From assembly GCA_964496595.1 (NCBI GenBank), contig CAZCAI010000024.1:1-36950 (forward strand): a DNA stretch of 36,950 bases. The letters run 5' to 3'. The position numbers and the translations under genes were made by a program. Under the pieces are notes generated by a model. That model searched no databases, was not told the DNA's origin, and saw nothing but the letters and a program-made list of their open reading frames with translations. This DNA comes from JAAAOZ01 sp964496595. GTDB lineage: Bacteria; Chloroflexota; Anaerolineae; B4-G1; SLSP01. This document shows positions 1 through 7,117 of the stretch, piece by piece; positions within the stretch are counted from its first letter, which is position 1; every line of letters starts with the position of its first letter.

Positions 1-54
1 TCGCCCCCCGGCCAAATTCATCCCCAATCTTTCACCCAATTCCCTATATGAGCC
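1..54 (-). repeat. Dispersed repeat, inverted copy at the window start
   Basis: The reverse complement of this segment matches 36844-36899 at most positions, including an unbroken 19-nt run that contains GGGAATTGGGTGAAAG. The two copies sit at opposite ends of the window in inverted orientation. No open reading frame crosses it. It is probably a dispersed intergenic repeat cut by the window edge. Confidence 0.75.
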
Positions 55-89
55 AACATCAAAATAGCGGCCCAACATCCGGCTCATAT
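46..89. repeat. 9-bp inverted repeat next to the end repeat
   Basis: ATATGAGCC at 46-54 is the exact reverse complement of GGCTCATAT at 81-89, with 26 bases between. The left arm lies inside the window-end repeat. It could be a cruciform or hairpin forming part of the same repeat family. No run of T follows, so it does not look like a terminator. Confidence 0.5.
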
Positions 90-121
90 CCTCACTATAG
101 CAAACAAAAGATCCGCCGTCC

Positions 122-173
122 ACTGTACTTAGGTATAGTCCAGGTACAGTTTCACCCTGTACTCTGACTGTAC
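122..173. promoter_or_regulatory. Cluster of four CTGTAC motifs
   Basis: ACTGTAC (122-128) and GTACAGT (144-150) form a 7-bp inverted repeat. CTGTACT (157-163) and ACTGTAC (167-173) follow within 25 bases. Such spacing could reflect a repressor binding site, but no gene in the window starts near it. The role is unknown. Confidence 0.25.
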
Positions 174-396
174 TTTTACCCTTTCCATCAGCAAACGCTT
201 GAGGATAGAGTTTTTAGCTTTCGCCGTTACGACTTGCCGGCATCCCAATCAAAACACAGCTAAGTTTTTCTACAAAAAACATATTATGCATATAATTATC
301 TATAAAAATAATTACATCATAAAAATACCATCAAAATCAGTATATCACAGCAACTGCGATAAATCCTTGGTCTTGTGTGGTAATTTTGTGGCAGGA

Positions 397-412
397 AGAT
401 AGGCGCCTATCT
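397..412. repeat. 16-bp perfect palindrome
   Basis: AGATAGGCGCCTATCT is identical to its own reverse complement. It lies seven bases beyond the A/T run of the pstS-like terminator. It could be an operator half of an off-window unit or a second hairpin of the terminator. Nothing decides between them. Confidence 0.4.
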
Positions 413-418
413 CCCAAG

Positions 419-444
419 AAAAAAGCCCGCGCTCGCGCGCGGGC
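419..444 (-). terminator. Rho-independent terminator of the pstS-like gene
   Basis: GCCCGCGC (425-432) pairs perfectly with GCGCGGGC (437-444) across a four-base loop. Read on the minus strand, the GC-rich stem is followed at once by six T (419-424). It lies 30 bases past the stop codon of the PstS-like gene. Confidence 0.88.
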
Positions 445-474
445 ACTCAAGTGCTTGGGAAGGCGAGTCAGAGA

Positions 475-1308
475 TCAGCCGCCCGGCGCCCATCCATTTT
501 CGATCACGACCTGCTGACCCTCCTCGCCCAGCGCGAAGTCGATGAAGGTCTGGCCCAGCGGGCGGGTCAGCGGTCCGGTGAGGAATTGGAGCGGGCGCGT
601 GAGTTGATAGGAGCCATTGCGGGCGTTTTCCTCGGAGGGCGCCGCCGCATCGATGGTCAAGGTCTTGAGGCCCGCCTCGATGTTCCCGAAGCCCACGTAA
701 CCGATGGCGCGGGGATCATCCAGCACCATCGCGGCCATATCACCGGCGGTGACAGCGGTCTCCAGGATGGGGGCGGTCGGCGCTTGCTTGTCGAGCACGA
801 TCTCGTCGAAGGCGCCGCGCGTGCCGGAGTTCTCCCCGCGCATCACGACGACGATGGGATGATCAGGGCCGCCGACCGCCGACCAGTTGGTGATCTCCCC
901 CAGGTAGATGGCGCGGAGTTCGGCCATCGTCAGGCCGTCGATAGGCAGCTTCTCATTGACGACCACGGCCAGCACATCCACGGCGAATTGGTGAACGGTG
1001 ATGCCCGCCGCCTCCTCCGGCGTGAGCGCGCGCGAGGCCATCCCGATGTCCACGGCGCCATCCTGGACGGCGTTGATCCCCACCTCGCTGCCGCCGGCGG
1101 CGATCTCCAATTCGACATCGGGGTAACGCTCGTTAAAGCGCTCACCGACCTTCGCAGCCAAGGGTTGCACCGTCGTGCTACCCGCGAAGATAATCTGGCC
1201 GCTGAGTTCCTCCTCAGCCGATGGCGTGGGCGTGGCGGACGCGCGCAATCCGCAGGCGCTCAACAGCGCAACCGCGAGAATTAACATCCAACACAGACAA
1301 TGTTTCAT
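475..1308 (-). CDS. PstS-like phosphate-binding lipoprotein
   Basis: This is an exported substrate-binding protein of the PstS type, which captures phosphate for an ABC importer. The 277-residue protein starts with a lipoprotein signal ending LLSACG, followed by a short Thr/Pro/Glu linker. The mature part has the family hallmarks: GQIIFAGSTTVQPLA, AGGSEVGI, a DIGMASR segment, the IYLGEITNWS motif and the RGENSGTRGAFDE phosphate-binding loop. I chose the start at 1308 because AGGAGG lies about 8 bases upstream. A longer frame to 1335 would place extra residues before the signal peptide. No pstC, pstA, pstB or phoU is present in the window. It lies 106 bases downstream of the large sensor kinase gene and may be read from it or from its own promoter. 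A strong terminator follows. The family is clear; phosphate as the exact ligand is inferred. Confidence 0.9.
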   Translation of the reverse strand: MKHCLCWMLILAVALLSACGLRASATPTPSAEEELSGQIIFAGSTTVQPLAAKVGERFNERYPDVELEIAAGGSEVGINAVQDGAVDIGMASRALTPEEAAGITVHQFAVDVLAVVVNEKLPIDGLTMAELRAIYLGEITNWSAVGGPDHPIVVVMRGENSGTRGAFDEIVLDKQAPTAPILETAVTAGDMAAMVLDDPRAIGYVGFGNIEAGLKTLTIDAAAPSEENARNGSYQLTRPLQFLTGPLTRPLGQTFIDFALGEEGQQVVIENGWAPGG

Positions 1309-1389
1309 CAGAAAACTTCCTCCTGTGGATAGCAAATATGTTCTCTATTTGGGAGTATTGCATATTTCACAGTGCGAAATTTACGAAAC

Positions 1390-1410
1390 ACGCAATACGC
1401 AATACGCAAT
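1390..1410. repeat. Three tandem copies of a 7-bp unit
   Basis: ACGCAAT is repeated three times without interruption, directly after the stop codon of the sensor kinase gene and before the PstS-like gene. It is too short and regular to be CRISPR. It is probably a small slippage-type repeat. Confidence 0.7.
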
Positions 1411-1414
1411 ACAA

Positions 1415-4387
1415 TTATACCTTCCGCACTTCAGCATACGGTTCATAAAGATCACGCTCACCCAGCCCCTCGTCTGCGGCTTCCAACGGCAACCGCACAT
1501 AGAAATCGGAGCCGGGGCAGTGCTCCTCATCGTACCCCTCGCTTTCGACCCAGATATCGCCGCCGTGAGCCAACACAATCCCGCGCACAATCGCCAATCC
1601 CAGCCCCGGCCCGCCGCCCTTGAACTTGGTCTGCCCGGAGGAATGGAGCGCCACCTCCCCCGTCTGGTAGAACTTCTCGAAGATCAACGCCTGCTGGTCG
1701 GGATCGATGCCGATGCCGGTATCGCTCACCACCACCTCGACGTAGGATTGCTTGCCCGATGTGTCCACGCGGCCCCAGACGGTGATCTCGCCCCCGTCGG
1801 GCGTGTATTTGATCGCGTTGGTGAGGAGATTGCGGAAGACCTTAAAGAGCAGTTGGCGATCCGCCTGAATGACGGGCAAATCATCCAATGCCGTGAAGGT
1901 CAGCGAAATCTGCCGCTCCGACCATTCAGCCGGCAAACTATTGCGCACATCGTAGAGCAAGTCCAGAATATCAACAGGCGCCTTGAAGAGCTTCATCACC
2001 TGGTTCTCGATCTTCGCCACATCCAACATATTGTTGACGATCACATGCAACCGATCCGCGCCGGTCAGCAAGCCCTGAAGCGCCCGCTCGACGCGCGAAT
2101 TTTCCTGATCCGAGACAAAACTCGTCAGCATCTGACCATACGCCTTGATCACCGTGAGGGGCGTCCGCAGTTCGTGGGCGGCCACATTGATGAAGTTGCG
2201 CTTGGTGCGGTCGAGCTGTTCCAGCACATAATAGGCGCGATTCAACTCCTCCGTGCGCTCCGCCACCATCTGCTCCAACTGCTCGTTGAAGTTGGCGATC
2301 TCGGCATAGAGACTGGCATTTTCCAGCGCCACACCCGCCTGCATCGCGAAGGATCGCACCCACGTCCCATCCTGCTCACTGAACGCCCTCGGCTGATTGC
2401 GCGTCAGCGAAACCATGCCGATCACATCCCCCTTGGCGATGATGGGCACGCCCAGCCACGAGTGCGAAAGCGGCAACCACGGCGCTTGCCGCCAACCGGG
2501 TTCCTCGACGACATCATCAACGATCAGCGGCTCTTGGGTCTCGACCAAACGCTGGAAAACATCCTCACCCGACTTAACGATGCCTATCTCCATCCGCGCC
2601 AGCCGCCGATGGAGATGTTGCGGGTAGCCTTCGTGCGCCAACAGCGTGAGATGATCGCCCCTCCGCATCCAGAGCGAGCCGCGCTCGTAGGGGATCAAGG
2701 CCTTGAGCATCGTCAGGATACGCCCCGGCGCCTCGCTCATATCCAACGTGCTGGAGAGGACCCGGCCCGTCAGCTCCAGAATCTCGGCAAATCGCCGCCG
2801 CTTCTGCTCCGATTTGTAGAGCTGCGCGTTCTGCAAACCGATGGCAATCTGATCGGCCAGCGTCTGCAAGAGATTGAGCAACTCCGGCGTGAAGGCCTCT
2901 TTCCGGCAGCTATGCATATCCAACACGCCGATCACCTCCCGCCCGGCGGACAGAGGGATCGCCGCCGCCGAGCGGATCTCCGGCCACCACGTCGCATCGG
3001 GATATTTCGCCGCCTGAGTCGCCAGATTTTGCAAGACGACAGGGCGGCGCACTTTGAGCGCCTCCCCGACCGGGGACGCGGACTTTCGCGAGATCGAGCG
3101 TCCCGCCTCCGGCACGCTATCGATGCCGGTCGCCTTGCTCAACCTCCAAAGAGTCGGATCGTCCTCCTGCGGCATAAAGACGCCCACGTAATGAATATCG
3201 AGCCGGGTGCGGATCAGATGGATCGCCATCTCCAGGATGACGTTCAAATCCAAGCTGCTCGAAACAGCGCGGGCGATGTCGGCGGCCATGCTCAACTCGT
3301 GCGTGCGAGCATCGACCTTGGCTTCCAAATCCTCGTACAACTCCTTCAACTCATCCACCATCCCGTTGAAGGTCGCCGCCAGCGAGCCGATCTCATCGTG
3401 CTTGCCGATGCCCAACGGCGAGGTGAAGTAGTTCATCTCCACCCGCCGCGCGAGATCTCCCGCCGCGATCTCACTGGCCGTTGTGGAAAGCTCCTGGATC
3501 GGCGCCGCGATGGCCCGCGTGATGATCAAGCTCAGGGCGATGAGCAGACCCGTCGTAACGACCATGCTGCCGATCATCACCGTCAGTCCTGTCATCATCA
3601 CCCGCTGAATTTCAGTCGTCGGTCGGACCAGATAAAGCATCATCTGCGCATCGCCTAGATCGAGAGGAACGCGCCGGCTGTAGATCTCGCCGCTATGGCC
3701 CTCCGGCACATCGAAGGGAAAATTCTCGCAGGAGCTGATGTGCATGCTTTTCGGGGCAGGCACAATGATGCCCAAATCAGAGGAGAGACGATAGCGCCTG
3801 ACCATCTCGCTCAACTCCGAGGCCAAATCGATGCCCATGACCACCGCGCCGCCGGTCTCCGGGATCTCCTCCCGCACCAGAACCATCGCGCGATCCGCCA
3901 CCACGCGCACGACCGGTCGGCCGCTGCCCGCGTAGGCAAGCAACGAGCTTTCGCGATAGAGGCTCGACGTCAGAAGATTGATACGCGCCTCATCCTGCGC
4001 GTCGTAGAGTTGGATCAAATCCACGCCAAAGCGGTCGCGCACCACGACCGCGCGGCTGTTGAGGATATCCAGCGCATCCTTGCCCTCGACGGCGATATGG
4101 GCGATCACACGAGGATCGGCCGCGAGCAGCTCCGCCGCCGCGACTAAATTGCTCACCCGCGCGTCCAGCGCCTCGGTCACCCGCTGCGCCTCCATCGACG
4201 TCTGCTGGTGGATCAATTGATTGCGCGTCCACGTGTTCCCGACGACGAAAGCAATCGCTCCCCCCAACAACGAGATCAACATCAAGCCGGCAATCGGCCA
4301 CAACAATTTAGCCCGCAGCGAGCGCAAATTCCAGAAGCGTCGCTGCCAGGCGCGTAGTAATTTTCGCACGATCCACCCTTTAATCAC
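1415..4387 (-). CDS. Membrane sensor histidine kinase with HAMP and two GAF domains
   Basis: This membrane protein probably senses an external or metabolic signal and phosphorylates a response regulator that is not adjacent. The 990 residues read in order: a basic N-terminus, a membrane segment at about 28-50, an extracytoplasmic sensor region to about 265 (Cache-like by layout), a second membrane segment at about 268-290, HAMP, GAF (about 385-535), GAF (about 560-705), a linking helix, HisKA with AAHELRTPL and the phospho-acceptor His738, then HATPase with N box NLLTNAIKYTPDGG, DTGIGI and GPGLGLAIV. All catalytic boxes are intact. The start is GTG at 4387 with no good ribosome site. A second GTG six codons on (4369), behind AAAGGGTGG, is an alternative. 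A terminator hairpin ends only 21 bases upstream of this start, so the promoter position is puzzling. The ligand is unknown. Confidence 0.92.
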   Translation of the reverse strand: MIKGWIVRKLLRAWQRRFWNLRSLRAKLLWPIAGLMLISLLGGAIAFVVGNTWTRNQLIHQQTSMEAQRVTEALDARVSNLVAAAELLAADPRVIAHIAVEGKDALDILNSRAVVVRDRFGVDLIQLYDAQDEARINLLTSSLYRESSLLAYAGSGRPVVRVVADRAMVLVREEIPETGGAVVMGIDLASELSEMVRRYRLSSDLGIIVPAPKSMHISSCENFPFDVPEGHSGEIYSRRVPLDLGDAQMMLYLVRPTTEIQRVMMTGLTVMIGSMVVTTGLLIALSLIITRAIAAPIQELSTTASEIAAGDLARRVEMNYFTSPLGIGKHDEIGSLAATFNGMVDELKELYEDLEAKVDARTHELSMAADIARAVSSSLDLNVILEMAIHLIRTRLDIHYVGVFMPQEDDPTLWRLSKATGIDSVPEAGRSISRKSASPVGEALKVRRPVVLQNLATQAAKYPDATWWPEIRSAAAIPLSAGREVIGVLDMHSCRKEAFTPELLNLLQTLADQIAIGLQNAQLYKSEQKRRRFAEILELTGRVLSSTLDMSEAPGRILTMLKALIPYERGSLWMRRGDHLTLLAHEGYPQHLHRRLARMEIGIVKSGEDVFQRLVETQEPLIVDDVVEEPGWRQAPWLPLSHSWLGVPIIAKGDVIGMVSLTRNQPRAFSEQDGTWVRSFAMQAGVALENASLYAEIANFNEQLEQMVAERTEELNRAYYVLEQLDRTKRNFINVAAHELRTPLTVIKAYGQMLTSFVSDQENSRVERALQGLLTGADRLHVIVNNMLDVAKIENQVMKLFKAPVDILDLLYDVRNSLPAEWSERQISLTFTALDDLPVIQADRQLLFKVFRNLLTNAIKYTPDGGEITVWGRVDTSGKQSYVEVVVSDTGIGIDPDQQALIFEKFYQTGEVALHSSGQTKFKGGGPGLGLAIVRGIVLAHGGDIWVESEGYDEEHCPGSDFYVRLPLEAADEGLGERDLYEPYAEVRKV

Positions 4388-4407
4388 TCGTTAGCTTACA
4401 AACAAAA

Positions 4408-4443
4408 AAAGACCATCCCATAACAGTATGCGGGATGGTCTTT
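4408..4443. terminator. Bidirectional terminator hairpin
   Basis: A perfect 12-bp stem (4408-4419 with 4432-4443, AAAGACCATCCC) encloses a 12-base loop. On the minus strand it ends in a T run (seven A on the plus strand at 4404-4410). It would end the GH3 glycosidase transcript. It sits immediately upstream of the sensor kinase start. Confidence 0.8.
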
Positions 4444-4548
4444 AATCACGCTTTAACTAAATGTTAAGAAAAGGTAAAATCACGCTATGATTTGGTAAAA
4501 GGGGAATCAGAAAGTAAAGTTACACGGAGCTTCGCGGAGTTTTTTCAC

Positions 4549-4586
4549 AGAGATGCACAGAGGAAGCCTTTTCTCCGTGCATCTCT
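4549..4586. repeat. Intergenic hairpin
   Basis: AGAGATGCAC (4549-4558) pairs exactly with GTGCATCTCT (4577-4586), with a further GAG/CTC pairing inside. There is no T run on the minus strand, so it is not an obvious terminator for the GH3 gene. Similar cacagagatgcacagagg text is a common type of intergenic repeat, and a related stretch lies near 14,230. Confidence 0.55.
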
Positions 4587-4638
4587 GCACCTCCTCGGTG
4601 ATGCTCTGTGTCCAATCCTCGCCCCAGAGGACTACCTG

Positions 4639-6612
4639 TCAATCATAGGTCAGCCCATGCCCAAACGCGAAGAGCGGGTCGGGCGAATCGTACGGCACAT
4701 CCTCTTTCTGCGCTCGAACGGCATCCATGCTGCGCGGCATCTCGAAGGGGAGTTTGCCCCCGGGCGTGAATTTACCGAAGATCACATCTAAGATCGCCTC
4801 ATCCGCCACGTTGAAGCTCGCCAGCAGCGCGGCGCAGCGCGCGGCAATGTCGGGGATGACGGCGCCGCGTTCCAGGTAGATGTCGACAATCGTCGGCACG
4901 GTGTCCAAGATGCTCAGGATGCGCGCCTTTTCCTCCGCCTCGAAGTCCAGGTCGCCCTGATGGAAGATCTTCTCCAAGAAGCCCCGGCCCATCGGACGAT
5001 AGGGCGTCTTCAAGCGCAGGATAGCCACGTCGGCTTCCTCCGGCATCTCGACCACCTGGGCATACTGACCCATCGCCCGCGCGTCTATGTTCTCGATGTA
5101 GACCTTGGGTCGCCCAGAGAGCGGCAGCGTGGGGCCGGCATCCGTCGCGTCATTCTTGAGCAAGACGATGGATTTGCGCTGCGCGAGCGCGCCCTTCTCC
5201 CGGAATTCCGGCTGGCCGCACACGGACGCCGCCATATCCTCATCCACATAAGGATCATCGAAGAGACCCAGCCGGAACTTGAGGCGCAGCAGGCGACGGG
5301 CGCTCTCGGCGATGCGCGCCTCGCTCACCTTGCCGGCGCGCACCAGCTCCAGGATGCGATGCGTCTGGAATTGCCCTCCAAATTGATCCACGCCCGCCTC
5401 GATGGCCTTGAGGAAGCGCTCCGTCGGCGTCAACCCCTCGACGCCCCACGAGGTGGAGTCCATGATTTTGAAGAGGCCGAAGAGCTTGACCGTCTCGCAG
5501 ATCATCCAATCGGAACAAATCACGCCCTCGAAACCGTACTTATCGCGCAGCAAATCAGTGATGATCTCCTTATTAAAGGCCATGCCCACGTTCTCGCTGG
5601 TCTGATCCATCGGGATGCCATAATAGGGCATGATCTGCGTGACCTCGGTCGCGTCAAACGCACGCTCGAAGGGGATAAGGTGATAGTCGAAGTTATCGCC
5701 GGGATAGACCTGCTCCCGTCCATAGGGAAAGTGGGGATCGAGGCCATCTTTCTGCGGGCCGCCGCCGGGGAAGTGCTTGAGCATGCACGAGACACTCTCG
5801 CGGCCCAGCTCTTCGCCCTGGAAGCCCCGGATGTAGGCGATGGTCATCTGCGCGGCCAGGTCCGCATCCTCGCCGAAGGCGCCGCTGATGCGCGCCCAGC
5901 GCGGCTCCGTCGCCAGATCCGCCATCGGGTGCAGGGCCACGCGGATGCCGGCGGCGACATACTCCTGCCGGGCGATGTCGCCGAACTCCCGCACCAGGGC
6001 CGGATCGCGAGTCGCGGCCAGGCCAATCGGATCGGGCCACAGGGAAAAGCCCTCCGTCCCGATGGCCGCGCCCATGTTGTCCTGCCACGAGTGGCGCGGG
6101 TCGGAGCTGATGGAGACGGGAATCCCCAACCGCGTGCGCTCGGCCATCTTCTGCAACCGATTGTACCACCGCGCCATCAGCCGGGGCGAGACGGAACTGA
6201 CCGTGTTGAAGTGTTTGATCTGCCGCCCCACCACCAATTCGGAAGTGGGCGCAAAGCTGGGGAACTCCTGTGCGCGCTCCACCAAATCGCCTGTTCTGGT
6301 GCACGTGATCATCGGCTGGAACATCAAACCCACTTTCTCTTCCAACGTCATCTGCGCCAGCAGATCCTCGACGCGCGCCGCGACGGGTTGGCGCGGGTCC
6401 TCGTACACATCAAGCTTGCCATTCTTGTTCAGATCACGGAATCGGACGCCATCCTCCTCAAGCATCGGCGCTTCAGGCCCTAACTTCGCCAAATTTCGGC
6501 GCGAGGAGAGGAGGAATCGGACGCGCGAAGCGAGAAAGAGCGCGGCCACCCCCACAATCACGATCCCCAACAGGCCAAGTAAGACATACAGCACAGTCAT
6601 TAAAACATCCAT
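4639..6612 (-). CDS. Membrane-anchored GH3 family glycoside hydrolase (beta-glucosidase type)
   Basis: This enzyme probably removes terminal beta-linked sugars from oligosaccharides outside the membrane. The 657-residue protein begins with one membrane helix (about 5-30), which would act as an uncleaved anchor. A short DLNKNGKLDVYEDP segment, often seen at the start of bacterial GH3 proteins, follows. The GH3 N-domain shows K279-H280 in KHFPGGG and the nucleophile Asp368 in GVICSDW. The C-terminal half holds the GH3 C-domain and ends in LFAFGHGLTYD. No fibronectin-III domain is visible, so it is shorter than BglX types. The ATG at 6612 is preceded by GGGAGG at good spacing. A terminator lies about 200 bases downstream, so the gene is probably its own unit. 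The general acid/base residue could not be placed by eye, and the substrate is not predictable. Confidence 0.9.
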   Translation of the reverse strand: MDVLMTVLYVLLGLLGIVIVGVAALFLASRVRFLLSSRRNLAKLGPEAPMLEEDGVRFRDLNKNGKLDVYEDPRQPVAARVEDLLAQMTLEEKVGLMFQPMITCTRTGDLVERAQEFPSFAPTSELVVGRQIKHFNTVSSVSPRLMARWYNRLQKMAERTRLGIPVSISSDPRHSWQDNMGAAIGTEGFSLWPDPIGLAATRDPALVREFGDIARQEYVAAGIRVALHPMADLATEPRWARISGAFGEDADLAAQMTIAYIRGFQGEELGRESVSCMLKHFPGGGPQKDGLDPHFPYGREQVYPGDNFDYHLIPFERAFDATEVTQIMPYYGIPMDQTSENVGMAFNKEIITDLLRDKYGFEGVICSDWMICETVKLFGLFKIMDSTSWGVEGLTPTERFLKAIEAGVDQFGGQFQTHRILELVRAGKVSEARIAESARRLLRLKFRLGLFDDPYVDEDMAASVCGQPEFREKGALAQRKSIVLLKNDATDAGPTLPLSGRPKVYIENIDARAMGQYAQVVEMPEEADVAILRLKTPYRPMGRGFLEKIFHQGDLDFEAEEKARILSILDTVPTIVDIYLERGAVIPDIAARCAALLASFNVADEAILDVIFGKFTPGGKLPFEMPRSMDAVRAQKEDVPYDSPDPLFAFGHGLTYD

Positions 6613-7117
6613 CTCAAAAAACCTCCCTTACAAATAATTATCGGCGATTAGCTCACGGATTAACACAGATTAACACAGATATTTTTGATTTTTATATTGG
6701 GGATGGTTCATTTTCCAAGACAATTAGGTTTACACTCTGTCAGCGACTATCGTAGACCAGTAGGTCTACTGACCTACGGAAGTCCCTTCGAGAGGCGCTG
6801 CGCGCCGGGCATCCTCCTTCGAGGATGCGATAGGCCGTCTGCGCAGGCAGACGGTTGGCCGTCAGGCCTTTCCAGGGTACTTCAGTGCCCGTAAGGAAAA
6901 AAGTGTCAACCTATTTCCGAACCATCCCTTATATTGCAAAAAGATCCTTTCTGTAGATTAAATCATTAAAATCCATCTTCGAACTCGTCCAACTGAACTT
7001 GAGTAGCAAGATGTTCACCCATCCCAACGACTTTTCTGTCAGAAAATCTAAAAATCCGTATGATCCGTGAAATCCGTGAGCCGTTTTCTAAAAGCGCCCG
7101 GTGGATAAAATCGATGA
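6613..7117. other. Intergenic region holding a MITE-like element
   Basis: No gene is seen. The region contains two copies of TAACACAGAT in tandem (6661-6680), the full MITE-like element with its target duplication (6692-6936), and about 180 bases of AT-rich sequence with short repeats (ATCCGTGAAATCCGTGAG near 7064). A 69-codon frame inside the element has no family features. Confidence 0.75.
6700..6928 (+). mobile_element. MITE-like element, copy 1 (229 bp)
   Basis: The element begins GGGATGGTTC (6700) and ends GAACCATCCC (6928), a perfect 10-bp terminal inverted repeat. Just inside, AGGTTTACACT and the reverse complement of AGTGTCAACCT form a second, near-perfect pair. It is flanked by a perfect 8-bp direct repeat TTATATTG (6692-6699 and 6929-6936), the mark of transposition. 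The interior has no transposase gene. It folds into several hairpins, including GCATCCTC/GAGGATGC and CCGTCTGC/GCAGACGG. Compared with copy 2 it carries about 30 extra bases after position 6746 that form two overlapping small hairpins. It must have been moved by a transposase encoded elsewhere. An 8-bp duplication fits several IS families, so I do not assign one. Confidence 0.88.

Larger units (their letters stand above)
1..474. other. Intergenic region at window start
   Basis: I see no convincing gene in this stretch. A 67-codon frame at 199-402 has no ribosome binding site and low-complexity AT-rich composition, so I do not call it. The region holds one arm of the window-end inverted repeat (1-54), a 9-bp inverted repeat (46-54 with 81-89), a cluster of CTGTAC motifs (122-173), a 16-bp perfect palindrome (397-412) and the terminator of the pstS-like gene. 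Confidence 0.7.

Noticed and set aside
199..402. 67-codon plus-strand frame
   Set aside because: It has no ribosome site, AT-rich low-complexity codons and no recognisable domain. It lies in a repeat-bearing gap.
451..1284. 277-codon plus-strand frame
   Set aside because: It is antisense to the PstS-like gene, which has a signal peptide, family motifs, a ribosome site and a terminator.
1390..1410. Possible CRISPR-like array
   Set aside because: The units are seven bases and contiguous, without spacers. There are no cas genes in the window.
1175..3658. 827-codon plus-strand frame
   Set aside because: It lies antisense to the sensor kinase, whose conserved boxes are clear. The translation is His/Arg/Gln-rich, as expected for the reverse frame of GC-rich DNA.
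4960..6483. 507-codon plus-strand frame
   Set aside because: It is antisense to the GH3 gene and rich in His, Arg and Leu, with no family motif.
6685..6894. 69-codon frame in the MITE as a transposase remnant
   Set aside because: The frame has no DDE or other transposase features and is broken in copy 2. The element is structured non-coding DNA.
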